Below are positions 1-10,086 of a stretch of DNA of 23,356 nt, piece after piece. The stretch lies in contig DATDMG010000565.1 of the NCBI GenBank assembly GCA_036518955.1, positions 1-23,356 on the forward strand. Reading direction: 5' to 3'. Each line of letters begins with the position of its first letter. Within the stretch, counting starts at the first letter, position 1. The position numbers and the translations under genes were made by a program. Below the pieces are notes generated by a model. It was not told the origin of the DNA. It searched no databases and saw only the letters and a program-made list of their open reading frames with translations. This DNA comes from DATDMG01 sp036518955 (lineage in GTDB: Bacteria; Actinomycetota; Actinomycetes; Actinomycetales; Kineosporiaceae).

Positions 1-78
1 GGTCGCGGTCGTAGCCACGGTCGCGGTCGTAGCCACGGTCGCGGTCGTAGCCACGGTCGCGGTCGTAGCCACGGTCCT
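1..78. repeat. 18-bp tandem repeat encoding RDRGYD
   Basis: The unit GGTCGCGGTCGTAGCCAC is repeated about four times head to tail with essentially no divergence, starting at the window edge. It is in frame with the minus-strand gene and encodes a repeated RDRGYD hexapeptide. The near-identity at DNA level suggests recent expansion or slippage, so copy number may vary between strains. The array continues beyond base 1. Confidence 0.9.
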
Positions 79-379
79 CACGACCGTTGCCGCGATCGTC
101 ACCGTAACCTCGAGCGTGGTCACGTCCGTAATGACTCTCGTAGCCCCGACCCTCGGTGCCCCACGGACGGTCGTCCTGGCCGTACCCAGGACCACTCTCG
201 CCGTATCCGGTGTCCCGGCTTCCAACCGGCGTGCGGTAGCTGTCGTACTCACGCTGGCGATCCGCGGTACCTGAGCGGTCGCGGCCGACCTGGACGGCGT
301 ACGGGATCGCCCGGGGTGCGGCCGGGTACAGGCTCATGGTCTGAGCGGTGTCGTCGGCGGGAAAGTAACGAGCGGCCAT
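1..379 (-). CDS. Arg/Asp/Gly/Tyr-rich hexapeptide-repeat protein (5' part only)
   Basis: The reading frame opens with ATG at 379 and runs off the left edge of the window, so only about 126 codons are visible. A GGAG lies five bases before the ATG. The N-terminus begins MAARYFPADDTAQTMSLYP. After about residue 35 the protein becomes strongly hydrophilic and rich in G, Y, D and R, and from about residue 100 it becomes a perfect tandem repeat of the hexapeptide RDRGYD. No signal peptide, membrane segment or known domain is visible. The composition predicts a disordered, charged, low-complexity protein. I do not recognise the family. The C-terminal end and full repeat number are outside the window. 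Confidence 0.7.
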   Translation of the reverse strand, partial: MAARYFPADDTAQTMSLYPAAPRAIPYAVQVGRDRSGTADRQREYDSYRTPVGSRDTGYGESGPGYGQDDRPWGTEGRGYESHYGRDHARGYGDDRGNGREDRGYDRDRGYDRDRGYDRDRGYDRD

Positions 380-925
380 CCTTGCTCCAGGCGAGGGACA
401 GGAGGTAGGTCAGTGCGGTGGTCACCGACGCCAGGCCCTTCGACACCGGCCCATTACGCAGGAGTGATACGTTCCCTCGATCATTCCCCTAGGCGGGTAA
501 TGAAAGGGTCTGCGGCACATTTACGGTCGGGCGGTGCGTCGGTTCGCCGACGGTTGTCGTGAAGCGCTGACTCGCCGACCTCAACAGGCGCCGGCGCTTT
601 CGGGGCATGACGGAACAGGCGCGCATGACGTCCCGCGCCGTCCGGAGCTCACGCTCCTCACGGCTCGTCATACCCGACTCAACCTGCGGATGATCTCAGC
701 GGGAGCGCAGCGAAGGGTCGGGCGGGAGCATGCTTCGGTCGGGGATCTACACCGGTTGCTCGCTTTCTTCCTGTGATCTGATGCCCAAAAGCCTCTCGTA
801 CCCCGAGTCAAGGCGACCGTAAGGAGCGGCTATGGGACGGAACCGAGGTCAATGTCGAGTCAACTGCGCTGACCAGGAGCATTCGTTGGCCCACTTGACG
901 CGGCCGCCCAGGCCGGGCGCCAATT
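380..925. other. Intergenic region, no convincing gene
   Basis: Several short open frames exist on both strands, but none combines a good ribosome site, strong third-position GC and a recognisable protein. On the minus strand, CTTT at about 499-502, 14 bases, then GGGAAT (483-488) resembles a SigB/SigF-type stress promoter about 100 bases before the gene starting at 379. This is weak evidence. The region is less GC-rich than its surroundings. Confidence 0.5.
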
Positions 926-1090
926 TCAGATCAATTCCGTGGTCCACCGCCGACCACCGCAAATGATGTGCAGGGCGGCCGGGAGTGCGCCGTCGTCCAG
1001 CGGGACGAGCGCCACCGGGGCCGGCTGCCCCAGGGCCGCCTGGATCTCCTGGAGCGGGAGCGACGGCGCCGGCTGGGCGTTGTTCGACCG
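926..1090 (-). pseudogene. Remnant resembling part of a CHAT-type protein
   Basis: Minus-strand codons from about 1090 to a TGA at 926-928 have very strong third-position GC and read as a natural protein segment containing LPLQEIQAALGQPAPVALVP and ending ALHIICGGRRWTTELI. This resembles the stretch that precedes the CHAT protease core in actinobacterial TPR-CHAT proteins. There is no start codon with a ribosome site, no TPR region before it and no CHAT His/Cys core after it, so it looks like an isolated leftover. The family call rests on pattern memory only. It could also be a short unrecognised gene. Confidence 0.3.
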
Positions 1091-1266
1091 ATCCGAGCGG
1101 GTGAAGGGCCGGCACCCGAGGGTGGGCAAGGATGAACTCGGTGAGCAGCCGGTTGTCACTGCCGGTGGGGCACGTGCAGGGCACCCCGGGCCAGGGCGAA
1201 GGCGCCGCCCGGAAATCCGGAGACGGCGGAGGGAGGGAAGGAAGGCCGCCGGAGGTGGTGCGGGTC
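1091..1266. other. Short non-coding spacer
   Basis: This lies between the 3' end of the HAF-repeat gene and the CHAT-like remnant. I see no ribosome site, clear terminator or convincing frame. The long open frames crossing it on both strands are shadows caused by high GC. Confidence 0.4.
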
Positions 1267-2370
1267 TCAGGTCGCCACGAAACCCACCGTCCGCCGGTCG
1301 ACGGTGGTGAAGTACCCGGCCAACCGGCCGCGGCCGTTCACCCCGCTGACGACGGTGCAGCCGGCAGCTCCCGGGGCGCTGAGGCTGCGCACCCGCCCGT
1401 TGGACCAGACGAAGCCGAGCGTGGCGCCCGTCCGATCGACGTAGGAGCCGACGAGGTCGCCGGCGTTGTCGACGCCGAGCACCTGGGTCTGGGTCGCGTT
1501 GCCGAGGTCGAGAGGGGTGAACCTGCCACGGTCGAGCACGAAGCCGTGGAGGGACTCTCCCGTGGCGAAGTTGCCGACGACCACCCCCTTCGCGTTCACT
1601 CCGGTCGCCTCGAGGTTGGTGTGTGCTACCGGGATGCCGATCGGTTGGAAGGTGCCGCGGCACACGTCGTAGAGGTATCCGTGGGACAGCCCCTTCTCGT
1701 CGTCGTAGGCACCGGCGGCCCATCCGGTGTCGCTGATCCCGAAGAGCCGGTCGATCGAGGGTCGGGCCCTGCCCAGCGGGTCGCGGACGGCGCGGAGGGT
1801 GTCGCCGAACCAGACGAAGCCCGAGGTCGCGCCGTCCTTGCCGACGAAGGAGCCGACGTGGACGGAGAACCGGTTGATGCCCGTCTCGACCGTCTGCCGC
1901 GCCCCCGGTACGGTCCGTCGGACGACGTCGCCCTGCCGGTACGGTGCTCGGATCAAGAAGCCGGTGCTCGGGTACAGCAGCTCTCCGCCGCCGCCCGCGG
2001 TCCCCACCGCGATACCGGCGTCGTTGATCGCGCGCAGTTGGGTGGAGCGAGGGCCCCCGGTGACGGTGAAGGTCGCCATGGTCAGCTTCCGCTTCCACCA
2101 CTGCGGCCCGAAGGGACTCGCGGTCCGGGCCGCCGCGGCCGCCCGGCGCGACGCCGCCGTGCACATCGGCAGGCCCGTGAGTGCGTCCCGGACGAGCCCG
2201 CCGGTGGTGATCGGAACCACCGCGGTCGGGGCTGCCGACCCGGCGACGGCGGTTCCCACCAGCAGCACGCCGGTGACCGCCACCACGACCGCTGCGGTCA
2301 CCGCGAGCCGTCGGGGCCAGCGCCGGACGCCGGGCAGGGGGCCCGGCGGTGAGGGCAGCAGGTCCGACAT
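1267..2370 (-). CDS. Exported HAF-repeat (beta-propeller-like) protein
   Basis: A 367-residue protein with a clear GGAGG six bases before the ATG. Residues 1-20 are short and basic (RRWPRR at 17-22), followed by a hydrophobic segment at about 23-45 that is either a signal peptide or an N-terminal anchor. From about residue 105 onward there are roughly five repeats of about 45 residues. Each has a GxN/GxS...G..VG.Y/F core followed by a GF(V/L) strand, for example GVNAKGVVVGNFATGESLHG. This is the pattern of the extracellular HAF repeat family, which is predicted to form beta-propeller-like folds. No catalytic residues are evident. It is probably a secreted or surface protein of unknown function, monocistronic by spacing. 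Confidence 0.7.
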   Translation of the reverse strand: MSDLLPSPPGPLPGVRRWPRRLAVTAAVVVAVTGVLLVGTAVAGSAAPTAVVPITTGGLVRDALTGLPMCTAASRRAAAAARTASPFGPQWWKRKLTMATFTVTGGPRSTQLRAINDAGIAVGTAGGGGELLYPSTGFLIRAPYRQGDVVRRTVPGARQTVETGINRFSVHVGSFVGKDGATSGFVWFGDTLRAVRDPLGRARPSIDRLFGISDTGWAAGAYDDEKGLSHGYLYDVCRGTFQPIGIPVAHTNLEATGVNAKGVVVGNFATGESLHGFVLDRGRFTPLDLGNATQTQVLGVDNAGDLVGSYVDRTGATLGFVWSNGRVRSLSAPGAAGCTVVSGVNGRGRLAGYFTTVDRRTVGFVAT

Positions 2371-2575
2371 GTGGTGCCTCCGTGGCGACTGGCCGCCAGC
2401 CCGACCGGTCCGACCCCGCTGACGGTTCGGACGCGGATGAGTACGAGGGGCCTACGGCATGGGTTACGCGCGCCTGCCGCAGGCCTCCCGAAATCCTCTG
2501 GAGGGTATGGCCGCCCCTGGTCGACCCCGGTCAGCGCGCCGTCAGCGCCGGGTCAACGGGGTGCGACCGGGAGGA
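2371..2575. other. Spacer between the DHOD-like gene and the HAF-repeat gene
   Basis: About 200 bases with no convincing open frame. It carries the GGAGG ribosome site of the downstream gene at 2377-2381. It should contain that gene's promoter, but I cannot point to a strong -35/-10 pair. Confidence 0.4.
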
Positions 2576-3576
2576 TCAGCGCCGGCGGGCGTCCGTCAGC
2601 AGACGCACGTACTGGGCGCGTTCGAACCCCCCCGGATCCGCCACCCCTGCGGCGCTGGCGCTGCCGCGCATCTCGGCGACCGACGCGTACAGGCTCCCCT
2701 CCATCCAGGACTCCAGTCCGTCGAGGACGGTCCTGAGGTGCTGCGGCCCCTTCTTGATCAGGGCGGACGTCATGCAGGCGACGTTCGCGCCGACGAGGAG
2801 CGCCTTGGCGACGTCCTCGGCGGCGTGCACGCCGGACGTCGCGGCGAGCGAGGTCGCCGGCAGCTGAGGCCGGAGCACCCCGATCCACCGCAGCGGAAGC
2901 CGCAGGTCGGCGGAGGTCGACAGCTCGAGCCGGGGTGCCACCCCGAACGTCGACAGGTCCAGGTCCGGGGTGTAGAAGCGGTTGAAGAGGACCAGCCCGT
3001 CGACCCCGGTGGCTACTGCCGCCGCGGCGAAGTGCGCCGTCGAGGAGAGGTACGGCGACAGCTTCACCGCCAGCGGGACGTTCACCGCCTTCCGGACACC
3101 GGCGATGACCTCCAGGTACCCGGCCTCCACCGTCGCCGCGTCCCGGGTCGGGTCGGTCGCCATCGAGTAGAGGTTGAGCTCGACGGCGTCGGCCCCGGCC
3201 GCCACGAACTCCCCCGCGTAGCGCTCCCACGAGCCGGGATGGACGGCGTTGAGGCTGGCGATCACCGGGATGCCCAGGCGCTCCTTGGCCTCTCCCAGCA
3301 GCCGTAGGTGCCGCTCCGCCCCCAGCTCCAGTTCCGGGAGCACCGGGAAGTAGTCGACCGACTCGGCATAGCTGTTCGTACCCTGCTCCAGATGCTCGTC
3401 CAGCAGCAGTTCCTCGTCGATCACCTCCTCCTCGAAGAGGGAGGGCAGGACGACGGCCGCCGCGCCGGCGTCCTCGAGCCGGAGCAGATCCTCCAACCGG
3501 CCGGTCAGCGGGCCGGCCGAAGCGATCACCGGGCCGGACAGCGGGAGACCCAGGTAGGTGGTACGCAGGTCGGGGC

Positions 3577-3580
<4 letters not shown>
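2576..3580 (-). CDS. Dihydroorotate dehydrogenase-like flavoprotein paired with PFOR
   Basis: A 334-residue TIM-barrel protein of the dihydroorotate dehydrogenase-like family. Its ATG overlaps the nifJ stop codon (ATGA), so the two are probably translationally coupled. The N-terminus TTYLGLPLSGPVIASAGPLT is the usual DHOD opening strand. Lys173 in KLSPY matches the conserved FMN-contacting lysine. However, the NxSCPN segment that carries the catalytic Cys in class 1 enzymes is replaced by NLYSMATDP at residue 136. This argues against normal pyrimidine synthesis and fits the DHOD-like proteins often encoded next to pyruvate:ferredoxin oxidoreductase. Its substrate is unknown. A role passing electrons to or from ferredoxin through FMN is inference from the pairing. 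Confidence 0.85.
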
Positions 3581-7233
<3,653 letters not shown>

Positions 7234-7334
7234 CTCGCCTCCGAGTTCGCAACCCGACCCCGGCCGGCGCGACGGCGGTCGTCGCCCTGGGCCGGAGCGC
7301 TCCCCACGCTAGGGCGGTCGAGGGGCCCGGCCGC

Positions 7335-7349
7335 GGTTCCGAAGGTCCC
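7335..7349 (-). promoter_or_regulatory. DosR/DevR-like box upstream of nifJ
   Basis: On the minus strand the sequence is GGGACCTTCGGAACC, about 100 bases before the nifJ ATG and 38 bases (box start to hexamer) before a TAGCGT -10 candidate. It resembles the GGGAC(N)nGTCC pattern of the actinobacterial dormancy regulator DosR. The first 11 bases are identical to a site at 20305. Assignment to DosR is inference. Confidence 0.45.
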
Positions 7350-7409
7350 GGTTGCCCTGCCGGAGCAGCGGCGGACCGTGACGGAGCAGGGTTTACCGGG
7401 TCATCACGA

Positions 7410-7420
7410 GACCAAGGTCC
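7410..7420 (-). promoter_or_regulatory. Second GGACC-type inverted repeat upstream of nifJ
   Basis: The minus strand reads GGACCTTGGTC, with perfect GACC/GGTC arms around TT. It sits about 70 bases upstream of the stronger site and could be a distal copy of the same operator, since DosR-type promoters often carry paired boxes. On its own it is weak. Confidence 0.3.
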
Positions 7421-7507
7421 GGGCCGAGCGTCAGCGAGGGGTCCGGCCGGGCATCTCCGGGATCACGCCGTCCGACGCCGGCGCGAACGGCTCGTCCACT
7501 CCACCTG

Positions 7508-7564
7508 CATGATCACGACCAACGCGCATGATCACAGCTGAAGTACATGATCACGGTTGGTGCG
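7508..7564. repeat. Three CATGATCAC repeats at an exact 19-bp period
   Basis: CATGATCAC starts at 7508, 7527 and 7546, so the spacing is exactly 19 bases twice. The 10-base spacers differ (GACCAACGCG, AGCTGAAGTA, GGTTGGTGCG), but the first and third carry ACCAAC and GTTGGT, which are reverse complements. Each 9-mer contains the palindrome TGATCA. The array begins 275 bases upstream of nifJ, and its last copy overlaps the stop codon of the small membrane protein gene. Iterated, evenly spaced 9-mers suggest a protein-binding array, or a repeat scattered in this genome. The binding factor is unknown. Confidence 0.8.
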
Positions 7565-7925
7565 GGTCGTGCTCGCCCGGGCGGCGACGCCGGTCGGGGC
7601 TGACGGAGGCCAGGAAGTCCTCGATGTCCCGGATCCCGCGGGCCGCCTCGGTGGCGACGTCCACGCCGTCAACCACTTCCGGCAGCTCCTCGGCGCCCTG
7701 GCCGGCGGTGCGGCGGCCCCGGACCGGGTGGCGGGCCGGTGGGCCGGACCCCAGCCACGAGGACCGGATCGCGTAGCCACAGCACCAGCAGCCGGCGGCC
7801 GCGGCCAGTCCGGCGATCAAGGCCCAGATCAGCACCGCGACGACGTGGCGGAGCTCGGCGCGAAGGAGGTCCAGGGAGGCGGTCAGTCCGGAGAGCCCGG
7901 TGTCGTCCCACGGCACGGATGGCAT
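7551..7925 (-). CDS. Small single-span membrane protein, unknown function
   Basis: I place the start at the ATG at 7925, because GGAGG lies six bases before it. An upstream in-frame start at 7964 lacks such a site. The 124-residue protein has a short amphipathic N-terminus (MPSVPWDDTGLSGLTASLDL), one hydrophobic segment at about 27-48 containing several Cys residues (GCWCCGYAIRSSW), and a charged C-terminal half. It is not a family I recognise. It lies 125 bases downstream of the MarR gene on the same strand and may be cotranscribed or controlled by it. Confidence 0.6.
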   Translation of the reverse strand: MPSVPWDDTGLSGLTASLDLLRAELRHVVAVLIWALIAGLAAAAGCWCCGYAIRSSWLGSGPPARHPVRGRRTAGQGAEELPEVVDGVDVATEAARGIRDIEDFLASVSPDRRRRPGEHDPHQP

Positions 7926-8050
7926 GGCGCGCCTCCACAGTGAGGAGCCGACACTTCGTGACACACGGCCACGAAAAGCACGGTACGCGCCTTTGCATAG
8001 CAGGAACAGAGGCCTGGGTCCTGGTGAACGCTCTCTCCAGCAGGTGCCCG

Positions 8051-8539
8051 CTACAGGAGGTGCTCGACGAGGTCGGCCAGGTGGCGGAGCAGCGGGACGG
8101 CGAGATCGCGCTCGTCGGGGTCCAGCCGGTCCCAGGCGGCCGAGAACTGGTCGGCGACCACGGCCCGCTTGTCCGCCAGCAGGTCCCGCCCACGGGGGGT
8201 CAGGCTGAGCACCCGGCGACGCCCGTCACCGCCGTCCGAGCCTCGGCGCAGCAGGCCGGCGGCCTCCAGCCCGGCGGCGCCCCGGGTCACCGTGGGCTGG
8301 CTCAGACCGGTGTACGCGGCGACGGCCCCGATGCCGTCGTCACCGCACGACTCGACGGCATCGAGCAGGACCAGTTGCGGCACGGTCAGGTCGTCGAAGA
8401 GGGGGGCCAGGCGTCCGCGTGTCCGTCGCGCCGCAGCCAGGAGGGCCAGGACGGCATCGGCGAACTCGGCGGCGTCACGCCGGTCGTCCCCCAGCAGGCG
8501 CACGGACGGGCGCGGCGCGGCGTCGCACGCGTCGTCCAC
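8051..8539 (-). CDS. MarR-family transcriptional regulator
   Basis: The start is placed at GTG 8539, giving 162 residues, a usual MarR length. The frame extends upstream, but that extension is Pro/Arg-rich and not MarR-like. The protein shows the winged-helix core: a first helix region DAAEFADAVLALLAAARRTRG, then LTVPQLVLLDAVESCG, the recognition helix AAYTGLSQPTVTRGAAGLEAAG and the wing DGRRRVLSLTPRGRDLL. The C-terminal helices complete the dimer interface. It probably binds a palindromic operator and releases it on ligand binding. Candidate targets are its own gene and the small membrane protein gene just downstream. The ligand is not predictable. Confidence 0.85.
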   Translation of the reverse strand: MDDACDAAPRPSVRLLGDDRRDAAEFADAVLALLAAARRTRGRLAPLFDDLTVPQLVLLDAVESCGDDGIGAVAAYTGLSQPTVTRGAAGLEAAGLLRRGSDGGDGRRRVLSLTPRGRDLLADKRAVVADQFSAAWDRLDPDERDLAVPLLRHLADLVEHLL

Positions 8540-8703
8540 CCCGCCATCCTGACCGATGGCCAGCGCCGACGACAGGCGGTTGCCAGCGAGGACTTCGCCG
8601 GCGGGAACGGCGGGGAGGCCATGCGCGCGATCTGGGTGTCGTCGAAGCCGACCTGGCCGAGGTCCTGGGGCGGCAGTTCGGCAGGTGAGCGGCAGCACTC
8701 GGT

Positions 8704-9771
8704 TCAGAGCCGGACGGCGGCGGTCACCGGGCCCAGGTAACGCACCGGAACGATCCGGATGGTCTCACCCGTGCGGGGCGCGTGGATCATCAATCCGTTC
8801 CCCAGGTAGATCCCGTTGTGGCCGATCGGCTGGTAGAAGAAGACGACGTCGCCCACCGCCAGGTTGTCCACGCTGACCCGGGTGCCGTACGTCGCCTGCA
8901 TCGCGGCGTTGTGCGGCAACGAGACCCCCGCCTGCTTCCAGGCCATCATCGTGAACCCGCTGCAGTCGAACCGGTTGGGGCCCGCAGCCCCCCACTGGTA
9001 GGGGTCGCCGAGCTGCGCGCAGGCGTAGTGCAGGACCTTCTCGACGCGCGCGTCCACGGCCTGGATGTGGACGTCGTCGCACGTCAGGCTCCCTGACGCC
9101 GGCACCGGCACGCCGACCCCGCGCAGACCCGCCTGCTCGTCGGCGGCGTCACGCTGCTGGAGCTGCTGCCGCTCCCCCGGGGTCAACCGGGCCAGCATCG
9201 CGCTGGCCGCGGCCAACTTGGCCTCGATCTCGCTCTTCTGCGCGGCGAGCTGGGCCTGGGTCCGTTGCAGGAGTTCCTGCTGCTCCGCCAGGTCCGTCAT
9301 CCGGCCGACCATCAGGGCGCGCTGCCGGGTCAGGTCGTCGACGGCCTCGACTCGACGGTCGACCAACGACGTCAGCAACCCGCTCGCGGCGACATACCCG
9401 TCGGGCCGGTCCCCCAGGAAGAGCTGGACGGTCGCCAGGTCCCCCGCCTTGTAGACGTCCGCGGCGATCCGGCCCAGGCGCTTTCGCGCCAGCTCGACCG
9501 CCTGGCGCTGGCCGGCCAGCTCGGTCCGGGCGGCGGAGATCCGCACCCCCAGCGAGGTGGCCTTCTCCTGGGCGCCGTCGTAGTTCTCGGTGAGCTGCTC
9601 GGCCTGCGATCGCAGCGCCTTCACCTGCTGCCCGACCTGATCGAGCGTCGGCTTCGGGGCGGCGTCCGCGGCGGTGCGGACGACCAGGAGGGTGACACCG
9701 GCCGCCAGCACGAGCGCGACGGCGCAGTGCAGGGCACGCCGGGCACCACGCCCGAGCAGCCCGTTCACCAC
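8704..9771 (-). CDS. NlpC/P60 peptidoglycan endopeptidase with coiled coil
   Basis: I choose the GTG at 9771 because GGAGG lies five bases before it (9777-9781). An upstream GTG at 9798 is also open. The 355-residue protein has a basic start and a hydrophobic signal or anchor at about residues 12-34. A long Gln/Ala/Arg-rich coiled coil follows at about 45-225. A linker with a Cys precedes the C-terminal NlpC/P60 domain. The catalytic triad is visible as Cys270 in DCSGF, His318 in GHNGIYLG and His330 in MIHAPRTGE. The layout matches mycobacterial RipA/RipC-type D-glutamyl-diaminopimelate endopeptidases, in which the coiled coil interacts with FtsEX or masks the active site. The role is peptidoglycan stem-peptide cleavage outside the membrane, probably in division or wall remodelling. 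Confidence 0.9.
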   Translation of the reverse strand: MVNGLLGRGARRALHCAVALVLAAGVTLLVVRTAADAAPKPTLDQVGQQVKALRSQAEQLTENYDGAQEKATSLGVRISAARTELAGQRQAVELARKRLGRIAADVYKAGDLATVQLFLGDRPDGYVAASGLLTSLVDRRVEAVDDLTRQRALMVGRMTDLAEQQELLQRTQAQLAAQKSEIEAKLAAASAMLARLTPGERQQLQQRDAADEQAGLRGVGVPVPASGSLTCDDVHIQAVDARVEKVLHYACAQLGDPYQWGAAGPNRFDCSGFTMMAWKQAGVSLPHNAAMQATYGTRVSVDNLAVGDVVFFYQPIGHNGIYLGNGLMIHAPRTGETIRIVPVRYLGPVTAAVRL

Positions 9772-10086
9772 ATCCGCCTCCGTCGTCGCCACCCACACCG
9801 CCTCGACACCAACGCAGCCCGGTCAGCGGGTGAGCCGACGGTAAGCAACAGGCCGAGGCACTGTCGTCAAGGCTGTCGTCAAGACCACGTCAATTCCTGC
9901 AACACCTGGCATCGGCAGGCCGGGCCGCCCGCACGAGGGCCAGGAGGCAGGGATCTGGATCGGGCCGACCGGGGGACCCGGGATTGCCCCGGTTGCCTGA
10001 ACCGACCCTCGGTCGCCCGGTAACGTGCGGCGTCGTGGGACGTCGAGAGCAGGCGGAGGCGTCGCGGGCGAGTCTGGACGCACCCG
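9772..10086. other. Divergent promoter region between NlpC/P60 and FGGY kinase genes
   Basis: About 315 non-coding bases between divergent genes. On the minus strand the 10-mer TTGACGACAG occurs twice 12 bases apart (about 9861-9883). Either TTGACG could be the -35 for the NlpC/P60 gene, although no good -10 follows. On the plus strand TAACGT (10021-10026) looks like a -10 element, followed eight bases later by a GTG that opens a 20-codon frame into the kinase start. A 13-base inverted repeat ACCGACCCTCGGT lies near 10001. Confidence 0.4.

Larger units (their letters stand above)
7234..7507. other. nifJ upstream region
   Basis: About 275 non-coding bases read toward nifJ. It contains the GGAGG ribosome site (7238-7242), a possible -10 TAGCGT near 7306-7311 and two GGACC-type inverted repeats described separately. 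No open frame here has coding character. Confidence 0.5.

Noticed and set aside
249..446. Minus-strand 65-codon frame beginning SKGLASVTTALTYLLSLAW
   Set aside because: It overlaps the hexapeptide-repeat gene in another frame and becomes Arg/Pro-rich; the start at 379 has the better ribosome site.
489..671. Minus-strand 60-codon frame
   Set aside because: There is no ribosome site, no recognisable sequence and only middling codon bias.
832..966. Plus-strand 44-codon frame with AAGGAG five bases before ATG
   Set aside because: The ribosome site is good, but codon use lacks the strong third-position GC of real genes here and it runs antisense to the CHAT-like remnant. It is kept only as a remote possibility.
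926..2164. Minus-strand 412-codon frame overlapping the HAF-repeat gene
   Set aside because: It is an out-of-frame Arg-rich shadow of the HAF-repeat gene; only its tail after 1090 looks coding.
7508..7564. CRISPR array or replication iterons
   Set aside because: There are only three 9-base repeats, the spacers are 10 bases, and no cas genes or replication initiator are nearby.
9772..9900. Cyclic-di-AMP (ydaO-type) riboswitch, often found before NlpC/P60 genes
   Set aside because: I could not find its conserved core motifs in this upstream region.
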